A stretch of 64,000 nt of DNA from Selaginella moellendorffii (lineage: Eukaryota; Streptophyta; Lycopodiopsida; Selaginellales; Selaginellaceae): NCBI RefSeq assembly GCF_000143415.4, contig NW_003314290.1, positions 1-64,000 of the forward strand, in the 5' to 3' direction. Positions 52,642-62,990 of the stretch are shown piece by piece. Position 1 is the first letter of the stretch, and each line of letters begins with the position of its first letter. A program made the translations under genes and the position numbers. The notes under the pieces were generated by a model that was not told where the DNA came from, searched no databases, and was given only the letters and a program-made list of their open reading frames with translations.

Positions 52642-53973
52642 ATGGCGCTGCTAGATGGAACAGGCAGTTTCCTTCACCCGCACAGGCAGCAATCCAGAAC
52701 GATTCTCACGAGAAAGACCCGGACGATCACCAGGATTCTAGTCGCGAGGCTCAATCCCACAGAGGATCGCAGGGATTCGCAGCGGCGACAGCTAATTATC
52801 AATTCCTCTTCGTCCCGGCATGGGAGAATTGGGAAGAAGCTCTTGGCAATTCCTCCAGCCTTCTCGGCGCTAGGGGGACTAGAAGGCCCGGAATCGGTCC
52901 TCCAGGCGGTGGGAGTTCTCACAGTGATCATCCTCGTTCACGAGGCCGGGCATTTCCTCGCGGCCAGGCTCCAAAACATCCATGTTAGCCAGTTCTCTAT
53001 TGGATTTGGGCCGAAGCTGGCCACCTTCCAGAGAAAAGAGGTGGAGTACTCGGTCCGGGCGATTCCGCTGGGCGGCTACGTGGGCTTCCCGGACGACAAT
53101 CCAGACAGCGAGTTCTCGCCCGAGGATCCCGACTTGCTCAAGAACAGGCCCATCCTGGACAGAGTTCTCGTCATGTCCGCGGGCGTTTTCGCAAACATCG
53201 TCTTCGCCTACACGCTCCTCTTCACCCAGACGCTCACGGTGGGGCTCCTCCAGCAAAAGATCCTGCCGGGGGTCGTCGTCCCGGAGGTTTACGCGAGCTC
53301 GGCCGCAGCTAGAGCCGGGGTCCGGCCAGCCGACGTGATCCTCGCGCTCGACGGCCAGGAAGTCCGCAGTGACGAGCGCTCGGTAATGCAGATCGTGGAC
53401 GTGATCAAGCAGCGGCCGGGAAAGAAGATCCAGATGCTGCTCCAGCGCAGAGGAGAGGCAGTGACCGTGGACATCTTCCCGGACAGGAGCAAGGATGGGT
53501 ATGGAAGGATCGGCGTCCAGCTCTCGCCAAACATCCAGACCTTCCGGGTGAAGGCCCGAGATCTGGCGGACGCCACCGTGCAAGCTAGCCGCGAGTTTTG
53601 GAAGCTGGGCAGCAAAGTCGTGGAGGGATTGGCGCAGGTGGTGGTGAACTTTGCTCAAACCGCGGACAAAGTCTCAGGCCCGGTGGCCATTGTTGCGGTG
53701 GGGGCCGAGGTTGCGAGATCGGACGTTGCGGGGCTGTTCCAGTTCGCAGCGCTGCTCAACTTGAATCTGGCAGTGGTGAATATCTTGCCGCTCCCGGCGC
53801 TGGACGGAGGCTATCTGGCTTTGATCGCGCTTGAGGCGCTGAGGGGTGGGAAGAAGCTGCCCGACAAGATAGAACAGGGGATCATGTCGTCAGGGATCTT
53901 GCTTATACTCGCGCTGGGGATTGTTCTTATGGTCCGTGACACGCTCAACCTCGGCTTCGTCCAAGGCTTGTGA
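52642..53973 (+). CDS. ARASP: Chloroplast site-2 protease, RseP/ARASP type
   Basis: Single exon, 443 residues. Residues 1 to about 75 are Arg/Ser/Thr-rich, a plastid transit peptide. The zinc-metalloprotease core begins with VGVLTVIILVHEAGHFLAAR (HExxH at 100-104), followed by FGPKLATFQRKEVEYSVRAI and GGYVGF. A membrane segment (about 172-200) precedes a PDZ domain (about 205-290: AGVRPADVILALDGQEV and the GKKIQMLLQRRGE strand). The C-terminal half carries NLAVVNILPLPALDGG with the third metal ligand Asp388, and a last membrane helix. This is the full set for an intramembrane protease of the S2P/RseP family; the plant plastid member ARASP is needed for chloroplast development and is placed in the inner envelope. 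A partial duplicate lies at 57591-57960. Confidence 0.92.
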   Translation: MALLDGTGSFLHPHRQQSRTILTRKTRTITRILVARLNPTEDRRDSQRRQLIINSSSSRHGRIGKKLLAIPPAFSALGGLEGPESVLQAVGVLTVIILVHEAGHFLAARLQNIHVSQFSIGFGPKLATFQRKEVEYSVRAIPLGGYVGFPDDNPDSEFSPEDPDLLKNRPILDRVLVMSAGVFANIVFAYTLLFTQTLTVGLLQQKILPGVVVPEVYASSAAARAGVRPADVILALDGQEVRSDERSVMQIVDVIKQRPGKKIQMLLQRRGEAVTVDIFPDRSKDGYGRIGVQLSPNIQTFRVKARDLADATVQASREFWKLGSKVVEGLAQVVVNFAQTADKVSGPVAIVAVGAEVARSDVAGLFQFAALLNLNLAVVNILPLPALDGGYLALIALEALRGGKKLPDKIEQGIMSSGILLILALGIVLMVRDTLNLGFVQGL

Positions 53974-54440
53974 GTACACTTCCCAACAAAGTTGATATAT
54001 ATATATAAGGCCAGTGCAGTCGTAGTAGTTCAAGTGAGTCCACCCATGTTCTAAAATGCTGTAAGAATTAACATATATAATACATTTTACCTAAAATAAA
54101 TAAAAATTAAATTATTTTAATATATTAAATAAATTATTTAATTATTTTTGGTACATAATTTAATTTTTATCAGTTAGATATTGTGGGTGCTTGGAACCCT
54201 CACAATATGTAATTTTTTAATTCAACAGTTTAAGTGATATTTTTAAATTTAAAAGATTTCTATTAATCTCATCACCTATAAAAATGCCTCTAAATCTAAA
54301 TAAATTGCTATGTGTTGCATGTAGAAATTCTTGGTTTGCTTAATAATAAGTGTTATTCTTACTTATTAATCCAATTGATCAAATAAAGTTTATAATTATA
54401 AGCTATGTCTATATCTGTGTATCTCTATATGTATAGTCAG
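53974..54440. other. AT-rich 3' flank
   Basis: Very AT-rich sequence after the protease gene, including a short (AT)n run at 53994-54005. No gene was seen. Confidence 0.4.
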
Positions 54441-54472
54441 TGAATGTGAGACATTGAAAGATAGATATATAT

Positions 54473-54473
<1 letters not shown>

Positions 54474-54554
<81 letters not shown>
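54474..54554. repeat. (AT)n microsatellite in the left LTR
   Basis: About 80 bases of nearly pure AT dinucleotide. The matching tract in the right LTR is at 56619-56696. Confidence 0.95.
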
Positions 54555-54556
<2 letters not shown>

Positions 54557-56614
54557 CCCTAGCTAGGTAATACACTAATTATAATAGTATAGCATATGAA
54601 CTATCTATTTAGGATTGAATTTAATCCATCTATTTTTATATATAAACAAGGGTTTAAACCCTAATTAATATACTTATTCTTATATCTCGAGCTCTCACAT
54701 TGGTAGAGTTAAAGGGCATTGCAATTTGCCCCTGAAGGGCAAAGTTTTTTAGCAGTGCTTTATTTTAATATTTGGGATTGTGCTTTTTTATTCTTATTTC
54801 TTCATTCTCTTCTAGATCTAAATTTCTATTAGTTTTTCGCAAGATTTAGAATTTTAGTTATTGTTTAGATCTGCTCTTTCTTCTAATCTTTATTGCATTC
54901 TTTTCTTTTACTATGCCATGCTGTCATTGATCAAGGAGTATATCACTTGAGGTTGCTAATGCTGCTCCATTAGATCGAACTTTTGGTGCTGTGGGTGTGA
55001 TCATATTAGTGTTATACCTATCCTTGGTGTGTTGCTGTCTTTAGCTTTTGTGGAATGTAATTACATGGCTTGTTCTATTCTTGGTATTCTACTATCTTTT
55101 GTTGATGTGGAGTGTGATTGTGATATTGATTGGCAAGCTATGGATGATGTAATCCAATTCTTGGAGAATGTTCGAAGATCAAGTTTATGGGAAAACCATG
55201 TATATGAGCTCGAATGGATTCTAGAGTGTATGATGAGCTTGATTATTATAGAGATAACTTTGGAGATGAAGTGGAGATTTTGTGGGGTACGTGTCAATAT
55301 TTCAATTTACCATTTGATCCTTTCTCTCTTTTTTTTGCTCTTTCCCAACATTTTCTTATTTTTCGGCTTGGGCCACTTTCTCATGTTCCTAATATTTCTT
55401 CCTCATCTACAATATTTGCTTCTCTTGGCATGTCAATCATTTGTGACTCTCATGATTCACATTCTCAGTCTAGTGTTAAGTTGAGTGTTTTCTATCCTCC
55501 TCATACTAATCTAGATGTTGAATGTGTCTATGAAGTTGAGAATCTTGCTTTTGTTTCATTGGCAAAGTCTTTGATTAGTTCTGGTGTTGAGTATTCCCTT
55601 GTTCCAAGAGTTGAGTTACTTTGGCCAAAGTTTTGGGTTGAATGCATGCCCCCACTTGTGAGTGCAATTGAGAGCCTTTGTTTTACTGTTACTATTTAGG
55701 AATTTATATATTCCCTTGAGAGTGTGGATATTGTTATTGATTTTCCCATCTTAAGTGTTAAGTTATGTGTTGAAAAGTTTGAGCAATGTGAATCTTTTGC
55801 TTATATTGTGATGGCCAAAATATTTTATGATAAGAAGTCTTTTATTTTCCAAGTTTTAAACACATGTTCTTTTGATTTCCCCATTTCTGCATTGTTAATT
55901 GTTGCAAATTCCTCTTCAAATGCTTCTTTATCCACTTTTTCTTCTTTCATAATTGTTTTTCTTTAATTTTTCTTGTTTTCCCCTTTTTGCCCTAACACTT
56001 TAAACTTTTATTTTTTTGGAGGAGGGGGTAAAGGGGATGGATGAGAGTCCAACCCCGACGATAGAGTGAGGATGAATGAATGTAATAGTGGAGTAAGGAT
56101 AAATAACATGGATTATGGAGTGAGGATGAGCATAGCAAGTCCAAATGGAACATTTGGCCCCGACGTAATGAGGCCAAACGGATGCAATAATGGAGTAAAG
56201 TTATACATAGAAGGCAAAGTAAAGATAAGCACAGCAAGTCCAAATAGAATTAGTGCTTCAAAACTTTTTTTCTTTCGAAGAAGGGATAAGGAGATATGGA
56301 AGACAAACAAAGTGAGTCTAACTTCCCTAATTTAAAGTTATGGTTGCATGGTTAGTTTGAGCATTTGGGAGTTATATATAAAGTTGCAATTGATTCATCA
56401 AGATTCCATAATCAGTTAATGCTTATTCCATGGCTTTAGGTTTTATTTCAGTTATGGCTATCAACAACTTTATTGGTGGTTTTATAGGAGCTTTAGATTC
56501 TTGTGGAATTTATAATTGCCTAACAGAAGCTCTAGATATTCCACCTAATTTATTATCATCACCTTTTCATCTTTTGGAAGGGAGGATGGTGTAAAATTTG
56601 TAAATACATGTGTG

Positions 56615-56618
<4 letters not shown>

Positions 56619-56696
<78 letters not shown>
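56619..56696. repeat. (AT)n microsatellite in the right LTR
   Basis: About 78 bases of AT dinucleotide at the same LTR position as the left array. Confidence 0.95.
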
Positions 56697-56702
<6 letters not shown>

Positions 56703-56847
56703 TACTTTAGCTAGGTAATATACTATATATAATACTATAGCATATGGACTGTCCATTTATGACAGAGTTTGGTCCATCCATTCTTGTATATAAACAAGGG
56801 TCTAAACCCCAATTAATATACCTATTCCTATATCGCGAGCACTCACA

Positions 56848-57205
56848 AAACATATTTATAAATTATATATATATTATAAATACAAGATTAATCTAAATGA
56901 ATAATGGCAGAATATCCCAGAATATTTAAGCATATTTTAGGTATATCCATTACCTAAAAGTGAATTAATTAATACATAAAATGAATTTTAGGGAAAATTA
57001 AAAAAATATTAAAACTATTTTTTAGAAACTTCAAATTATAGAGTTAATGAAGAAATAGTATATATAAAAGCTATTTTATATCGCTTTTCATTGATATTGA
57101 TGAGTGGTATAAACCATGTCGACCAAACCAGAACACGAATGGAGTGGACTCCTGCTACAATAAGTTCTCCAGCCTTGGCCTCTCAGTCTGTGCCAGACTA
57201 ATGCC
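56848..57205. other. AT-rich spacer
   Basis: No gene recognised. The last 100 bases are less AT-rich and may belong to the duplicated fragment that follows. Confidence 0.3.
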
Positions 57206-57590
57206 AGTCTTGTAATGGCTATGTGGCAGGAAAGCTGGTTAATCGTTTGTCAATGAAATTTTCTATCAAACTTCGCTTGAATTTTGTAGGCTTTGAACAT
57301 AGCGATTATGGCAATGAGAAGTGCCATGTAGCCAACACGATAAACCTGGAAGAACAAATATCGTGTTCATGGGCAGCTTGATCAGACCAGTGGGTATGTT
57401 TGACTGTAGCAAACAGTGAGAGAAGTGTATGAATGCCTTGCTGCTCATGGCCACAAGGAACGATTTTGGGATGCATTAGTTCGTGCAACGTGACCCATTT
57501 TTCTACGATTGAGTCGAGCACTTTCACAAGAACAAAAGTTAATAGACTTTACCACGGAGCCCCATCAAGAAGCCAAAGCTCTGGAACTGG
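57206..57590 (-). pseudogene. PIG-W 3'-end fragment (duplicate)
   Basis: Minus-strand match to the last exons and introns of the PIG-W gene at 62740-63405. It includes the final exon (MALLIAIIAMFKAYKI near 57290), the block around GACTCAATCGTAGAAAAATG (57497-57520) and the exon encoding LWLLDGAL (57560-57590). Intervening exons are missing or decayed. At 57590 it joins directly to a protease fragment, making a chimeric duplicate. Confidence 0.8.
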
Positions 57591-57960
57591 ACAGGATGAG
57601 TATGGAAGGATTGGCGTCCAGCTCTTGCCAAACATCCACCGGCGGACGCCACCGTGCAAGCCAGCCGCGAGTTTTGGAAGATGGGCAGCAAAGTCGTGGA
57701 GGGATTGGCGCAGATGGTGATGAAAACCGCGAACAAAGTCTCGGGCCTGGTTGCCATCGTTGCGGTGGGAGCTTTGGTTGCAAGGTCGAATGTTGCCGGG
57801 CTGTTAACGCTGTTACAAGTTGAATCTAGCAGTGATGAATATCTTCCCGCTGGATGGAGGCTACCTGTTTGATCGCGCTCGAGGCCGCCCGACAAGATAG
57901 AACCGGAGATCATGTCGTCGGGATCTCGCACTGGGGATTGTTCTTATGGTCTGGCACATG
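57591..57960 (+). pseudogene. ARASP fragment (duplicate)
   Basis: Plus-strand copy of about 53498-53940 of the protease gene (GYGRIGVQL to the last membrane helix) with several internal deletions and frameshifts; the region coding the AALLNLNLAVVN and LDGG motifs is partly lost. It lacks HEAGH, so it cannot be a protease. Confidence 0.85.
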
Positions 57961-58299
57961 TGAGTTCCTCTTTCTAACGAAGTTAATATATATATTAATA
58001 AGTAGTTTCTTAAAGTAAAGAGATCAACCATTCAGGTACTGGCACAAGTTTGCGCTCTACTCCACAGTCAGTGACCAGGTGAAGATCACCTTGCTGCAGA
58101 AACCATCTATGGCTGTTGCGTGACGAACGCTCTCGTAGATGATGTTTGTCATGATATAGTAGCTAAGTTTGCTAATCGTCGTTGGACCTCCCCGCGAGCT
58201 CCTCAGTGAGGATCTCGGCTCCTCGTCGAGATGAAATTTTTTCGTGGTGGAAACTTTTGAGAACCTTGAGCTGCGCTCTCTTCTCCGTCATGGCAACGC
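57961..58299. other. Spacer with an exon-like segment
   Basis: At 58036-58121, after a 3' splice-like CATTCAG, a short plus-strand frame reads YWHKFALYSTVSDQVKIT and ends in TGA. It may be a stray exon of an unrecognised gene. Nothing else was recognised. Confidence 0.25.
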
Positions 58300-60478
58300 T
58301 CACCGAACGATCTCCACACACACCTTCCCTGTGCCATAAAATTCCCCAAGTTGTTTGTAACTGTCGTCCTTATGATCGTAAAAGAGCTGTACTGGTCCAT
58401 CCTCCCGAGATGGAAGCCCGCAAGTTGCTCTGTCCACTTTTCTTCTTCTACCACCAAACCATGTTGCAAGACGGCCAAGAAGATCCGCGTGCTCGGCAGC
58501 CCGAGGAAAGGCTCCACTCGTTTTCTCAACTCCATCACGATCCTCCTCCCCACTTAAAAACAATGGCACTTCTTCCTGCACAGCTATGACAACGTCGAGA
58601 TTCCCCTGTCCGTTTTGTCGGGAAGGAGCTGGCGCTTGATCATGGTTCGCTACTTCTTCCACAGCGGAAGCTGGAGCTTGGTCACCCACAGCTATGACAA
58701 CGTCCAGCTCGTTGATTCTGGAAGAAGCTGCTTCCTCCACAGCTGCTACCTTCAAGCTCGACTCAGTAACCTCCAGATCTGCCACTTTGATCATTTCTGA
58801 GTCACCACTTCTCACGGGCTTTTCCTCCTGCCTTTCCAGAGCATTCCCCGTGTTGCCAGCCGAGTCTTCTTTCTCGAGAAGCTTGAAATGGATGTCGAGG
58901 GAGCGAGCACACCAATCCATCCATTGCCTCCTACGAGCGAGTGTTTCTTCTAAACCAGCGATAAACTCAGCTCCGAGTACGTCACCACCATTCTTGCTAG
59001 CGGGCTGAATCTCATGCCCAGGCTTGAATCTCGTGGCATCTGCAAAACAATTGAATGGTTACTGAATCAAATTCAGAATCACGTTACCTTCTTTGATAGT
59101 AGAGGCGTGACCAGAAAAGCTGTTACAGCCATGTCTCATTCCTTTGAGATCTCCATCTCTCCAATCTTGCTTGTCCGGCTCGATCCACTCCCATAATGAC
59201 GCAGGAACATGCTCGAAATCAAGCACCATCTTGGTTTCGCTATTAATCGCACCTGCAGAACAATCGTAGCTAAGCTTTCTATCATGGAAAAGTTTAGATC
59301 GTCGTACCTTTGTAATAATTCTCGAGCTCAGCGGTGTAGCCGTTGAAGAAGTCAATATGAGACTCCCTTCTCCTTCTCATCTTATCCTCGTTCATGATCG
59401 CAGGCTCGTGAACAAGCCAAGAAAAGTCTGATCTCCAAGCCTGGATCGAGTTTTCCTTGAGCTGCGCGTCGTAGTAGTCGATGTGATAAGCGTGGTACTT
59501 CACTCTCTTGCGGAGTCGAGACACTTCCATAGCAGATTCCCAGTCAAGATGGTCTCTCTTTTGGCGGCGTGGAAGGCCGAGGGTTTGGCTGCGAGGAGCT
59601 TGGTCACTCTCCACCATCTCGACTTCCGGAGGCTGAGATTTCCTCTCCTTTGCATCTGAAAGAACAACCATCCTATCGTCACTATCAAGATTCCTGGGAG
59701 TCCTGACAAGTTGATCCCCCTCAATCTGGTCACCTGTAAACGAATGACATGTGAGTTCTAACATATCCCTGCAGAGAGTGATCATACCTTCGATAAAGAT
59801 GATGCATTCTTCACTTGACTTCTCAACTTCCTCCACGGCTGTTGCCTTCAAGCTAACCTCAGCAACGTCCAGATCTGCCAATGAGTCTCTGTGTGAACTT
59901 GTCACGAGCGTTTCTTCTTCTTCTTGATCCGACTCATCCTGCTCCTCGCACTTTTCCAGAGTGTTGCCAGAGTCTCCTTCCTCAAGAAGCTTGAAATGGA
60001 TGTTGAGGGAGCAAGCGCACCGATCAATCCATTGCCTCCGACGAGCAAGTGTTTCTTCTAAACCAGCAATAAACTCAGCTCCGAGTACGTCACCACCAAT
60101 CTTGCTAGCGGCCTGAACCTCATGGCCATGCTTGACTCTCATGGCATCTGCAAAACAATTGAATGTTTACTGAATCAAACTCACTCAACTCAGAATCAAA
60201 TGACCTTGTTCGAAAGTAGAAGCCTGACCAAAGAAGCTGTTTACATCCACCTCGCGCTCAACCTCGGCAACATGTCCGATCCTCTCGTCTTCCTCGCGCA
60301 CAAGCAAGATGACGGCTCCCTTGTCTGTGCCCGTGTTTAGGGGCATAATCGCACGGGATTTGCGGCCGTGCCTCCACAAAAGACCCCACCACAGCGCCAT
60401 ACCCAAGACAAGCAGTCCGATGATCAAAATCGTTGTCTCCACGCTCACCATAGCGGCGCCCACCATTCTTAATTCCAT
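58300..60478 (-). CDS. Unrecognised membrane-anchored protein with internal duplication
   Basis: Five exons (60205-60478, 59788-60147, 59308-59733, 59088-59252, 58300-59039) with short GT-AG introns (35-57 bases) sum to 1,965 bases, exactly 655 codons including the stop, with phases agreeing at each junction. Near the N-terminus is one transmembrane helix (TTILIIGLLVLGMALWWGL). Two similar modules follow. Each begins NSF-G-AST, then DA-R-K-GHE-Q-ASK-GGDVLGAEF, then a conserved GLEETLARRRQW and a HFKLLE block, then an acidic disordered stretch. Between them lie a basic KYHAYHIDYYDAQ segment and LDFEHVPASLWEWIEPDKQ. I recognise no family; it may be lineage-specific. Single-pass anchoring with a cytoplasmic or lumenal acidic tail is inferred from the sequence alone. 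Confidence 0.65.
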
Positions 60479-62220
60479 CAGCCCTATTATTTTTTAGTTA
60501 GCCCTATTTCGTTTAGCATTTTTTATGTGATATTTGTAAATACTTTTCTGATACTAGGTCATTTTGGTTGGCAAAAAAGTGGCTGCATATCATCTTCAAT
60601 TTAGCCAATGTCTTTTCGAAGCATGCTTTGCGATTAGTAGAGATTGCTATGTCTATACAGCATGTACAACCTAGCAAGTTGGTGCAACAAAATTGATTCA
60701 CATGTCCAACTTAGGCTATTCTCCTTCCTCTCACTTTTGCTGCTCTTGAGCTCATCCAGCTTGCCAATTAGGGGCCTTCCTGCAGTCAAATTTATGCCCA
60801 CCAACTCATAACACCAAAGAAAGGCCATGCACAAATTTTTCAGTGAATCTTTCCTACTTTTAACTTCTCAACTGTGGCTTCTCTATTCCCAAACGTGCTT
60901 GGACTGGTTTGCAGCTGTTTTCAATACACACCAAGATTCTCTAACTCAGTTTCCCCAAGAAAGTAACGAGCTCTTCCTTGCACTAGGACTTGCTTATGGC
61001 TACCCTAACTTAGAGAACTCTCTCATAACTTCTAAACACTGAAGATCATTGTGCTTTCACAACCAATCGCAAACAACTCCAAGCTTCCCTCTTTACAACC
61101 TCACCAAAATAGGACAAGGTTAGAATTCTCTCTAAACACACCATTATAACTTCTTTCAAGGTTATGAACACCACTAGATTGCAGCTGTTCACAAGCTACA
61201 AAGGTATTCTTCTCAAATAACACTTTTTTCTTTCTAAAGAAGATATAAACTTATTCTTATGACTAAAGGGTTGTGGTTGTCATAAAGGTGAGTTCCAGCT
61301 ACATTCTCATCCTTTTATCCTTCATAGATAAGATTTTCGCAATGTTTATGATGCCTGCCATCTCCTAGAATTTTGGATTATTGTTTCAAACTTCTTTGTT
61401 TCATTAGTAATCTTTCTGAACTTATCCAAGCTCCCCAAATTGCCTCGCTCATGATTCTCCTATTGCAATCCCAAAGATTCCTTAAATCTCTTGATACTAC
61501 CATCTGCCATATGGATTAAATGGCACTTCCCTTTCTCTAGTACATACACAAACTCGTGATCAAAGAAGCAGATAGGGCAGTGATATAAATTAGAGGTGGT
61601 GGAGCTATAACACATGTAAGGGATTCCTAGATCTTCTCAGAGTTAGAGAATAAGTGGGAAGTAATGGGAGTAACATCTTATTTCCTGGAGTGGCACATTC
61701 TGAGCATTTTGAGTGTGGTTTGGATTGGAGTGTGCTTATGTCTATTCTATAGATATTGGTTTTTTTCTTTGAACAACAAATGTTTCCATTAGTGTCCCAA
61801 GTACCTTGGAGTGACTATTATGGCTTGAGTGATGAGTTTGTTCAATATGCCTTCTTGGTATCAAAGGGATTGTGTAATGATTCTTGCATGTGGGGAGAGA
61901 ATTGGAGTGTAAGTTTTCTTTGTTGATCTCTAACCTCATATTGTTGTGACATCTTCTTATAAAAAGATGGCTGGTGATTTAAGATAGAGTGAATCTTCTA
62001 TAAAGCCCAAGAAGCAAAGTTGGACTGACATTGTAAAAGAGAAGGAGAGTGCCATAAGAAAAGGCACTATTGGTAGCATCTCTAGCCAATGTCAAGGGAA
62101 AAGATGCCCAAGAGTGTGTTTGTATTTGTTCTGTGGATATTGGTTCTTTACACAAGCTCAGGGCCACTGTGTTGCCATGAGATTCTCTCTAGAGGACATT
62201 CCATGATCTAAGTCTCAAGA
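60479..62220. other. Intergenic, no gene recognised
   Basis: About 1.7 kb of AT-rich sequence with only short ORFs. No conserved domain, splice chain or mobile element was identified. Confidence 0.4.
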
Positions 62221-62223
62221 ATC

Positions 62224-62530
62224 ATGGTAAATGCCTTTAAACATGGGCTTGGAGAGTTTTATGGCAGTGGCTTCTGGGTGCGTGGGGATCAACCCCATGA
62301 GATTCGTTATGATCTACAGTTGTTCTGGAGCTCTTCCAGTGCGTGGAGAGTGGCTGGGCGCAGAGGGCCGCAGATACCCGCGAAGGGAATTCATGCGAGT
62401 TGGGCGCCTGCCAGACAGGCGGCCCAAGAGCAGAGGAGGCTATGGGGACGAGTTCGACTGTTCTACTCTGTTGGATGGTACAAGCGATCGCTGTTAACTA
62501 GAAAACATTAATTTAACTGCTATATGAATC
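62224..62530 (+). other. GC-rich ORF patch, uncertain
   Basis: A local rise in GC carries two overlapping plus frames of 88-95 codons (MPLNMGLESFMAVASGC and MVNAFKHGLGEFYGSGF). Neither resembles a known family, but the codon-like composition suggests a gene relic or an unrecognised exon. Confidence 0.25.
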
Positions 62531-62546
62531 ACTCAGATCTCTCGCA

Positions 62547-62690
62547 ATGGCATCACAAACCAGAGCGGCCATGTCGTGGTTGATGTTCTTCACGCAAATG
62601 GTTGATCTGCTCGGAAGAGCCGGATGGCGCTGTGAAGCACGCCTGGAGAGCCTTCTTCCGAAACCTGGATGTCTTTACTTGGTTACATGT
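62547..62690 (+). pseudogene. Possible PPR relic
   Basis: FTQMVDLLGRAGW near 62590-62630 resembles the MVDLLGRAGRL signature near the end of PLS-type PPR proteins. The similarity is short and the surrounding frame is not PPR-like, so this is tentative. Confidence 0.25.
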
Positions 62691-62772
62691 AAGCTGCAGA
62701 GCGTGTCAAAAGTCTGTGGTGCGGCAGGAAACCTGCTTGCTCCACCGGATAATCGTTTGAAATTTGCTGGTA

Positions 62773-62934
62773 CTACCAAAACTTCGCTCGAATTTTGTAG
62801 ACTTTGAACATAGCGACTATGGCAACAAGAAGTGCCATGTAGCCAACCACGATGACAACCGAAAGGCCTGGAAGAACAAATATCGTGTCCATGGACAGGT
62901 TCACCAGACCAGTGAGTACGTTTGCCTGTAAGGA

Positions 62935-62990
<56 letters not shown>

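Larger units (their letters stand above)
54441..56847 (+). mobile_element. Small LTR retroelement with (AT)n-rich LTRs
   Basis: Two related LTR-like segments, about 54441-54709 and 56590-56847, share an (AT)n tract, a TTAC..TAGCTAGGTAATA block, a TATAAACAAGGGT block and an end CGAGC(T/A)CTCACA. Between them are about 1.9 kb without recognised pol domains; the ORFs at 55029-55484, 55214-55699 and 55724-55966 are Leu/Phe/Ser-rich and match nothing I know. TTGGTAGAG directly after the left LTR could be a primer-binding site, and GGAAGGGAGGATGG before the right LTR a polypurine tract. This looks like a non-autonomous LTR element. Target duplications could not be confirmed because the left LTR start is unclear. 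Confidence 0.65.

Noticed and set aside
52879-53658. 259-codon minus-strand ORF opposite the protease gene
   Set aside because: Antisense shadow of the conserved site-2 protease frame.
55029-55966. Three ORFs as host genes
   Set aside because: They lie between two LTRs, are AT-rich and Leu/Phe-heavy, overlap in different frames and match no family I recognise.
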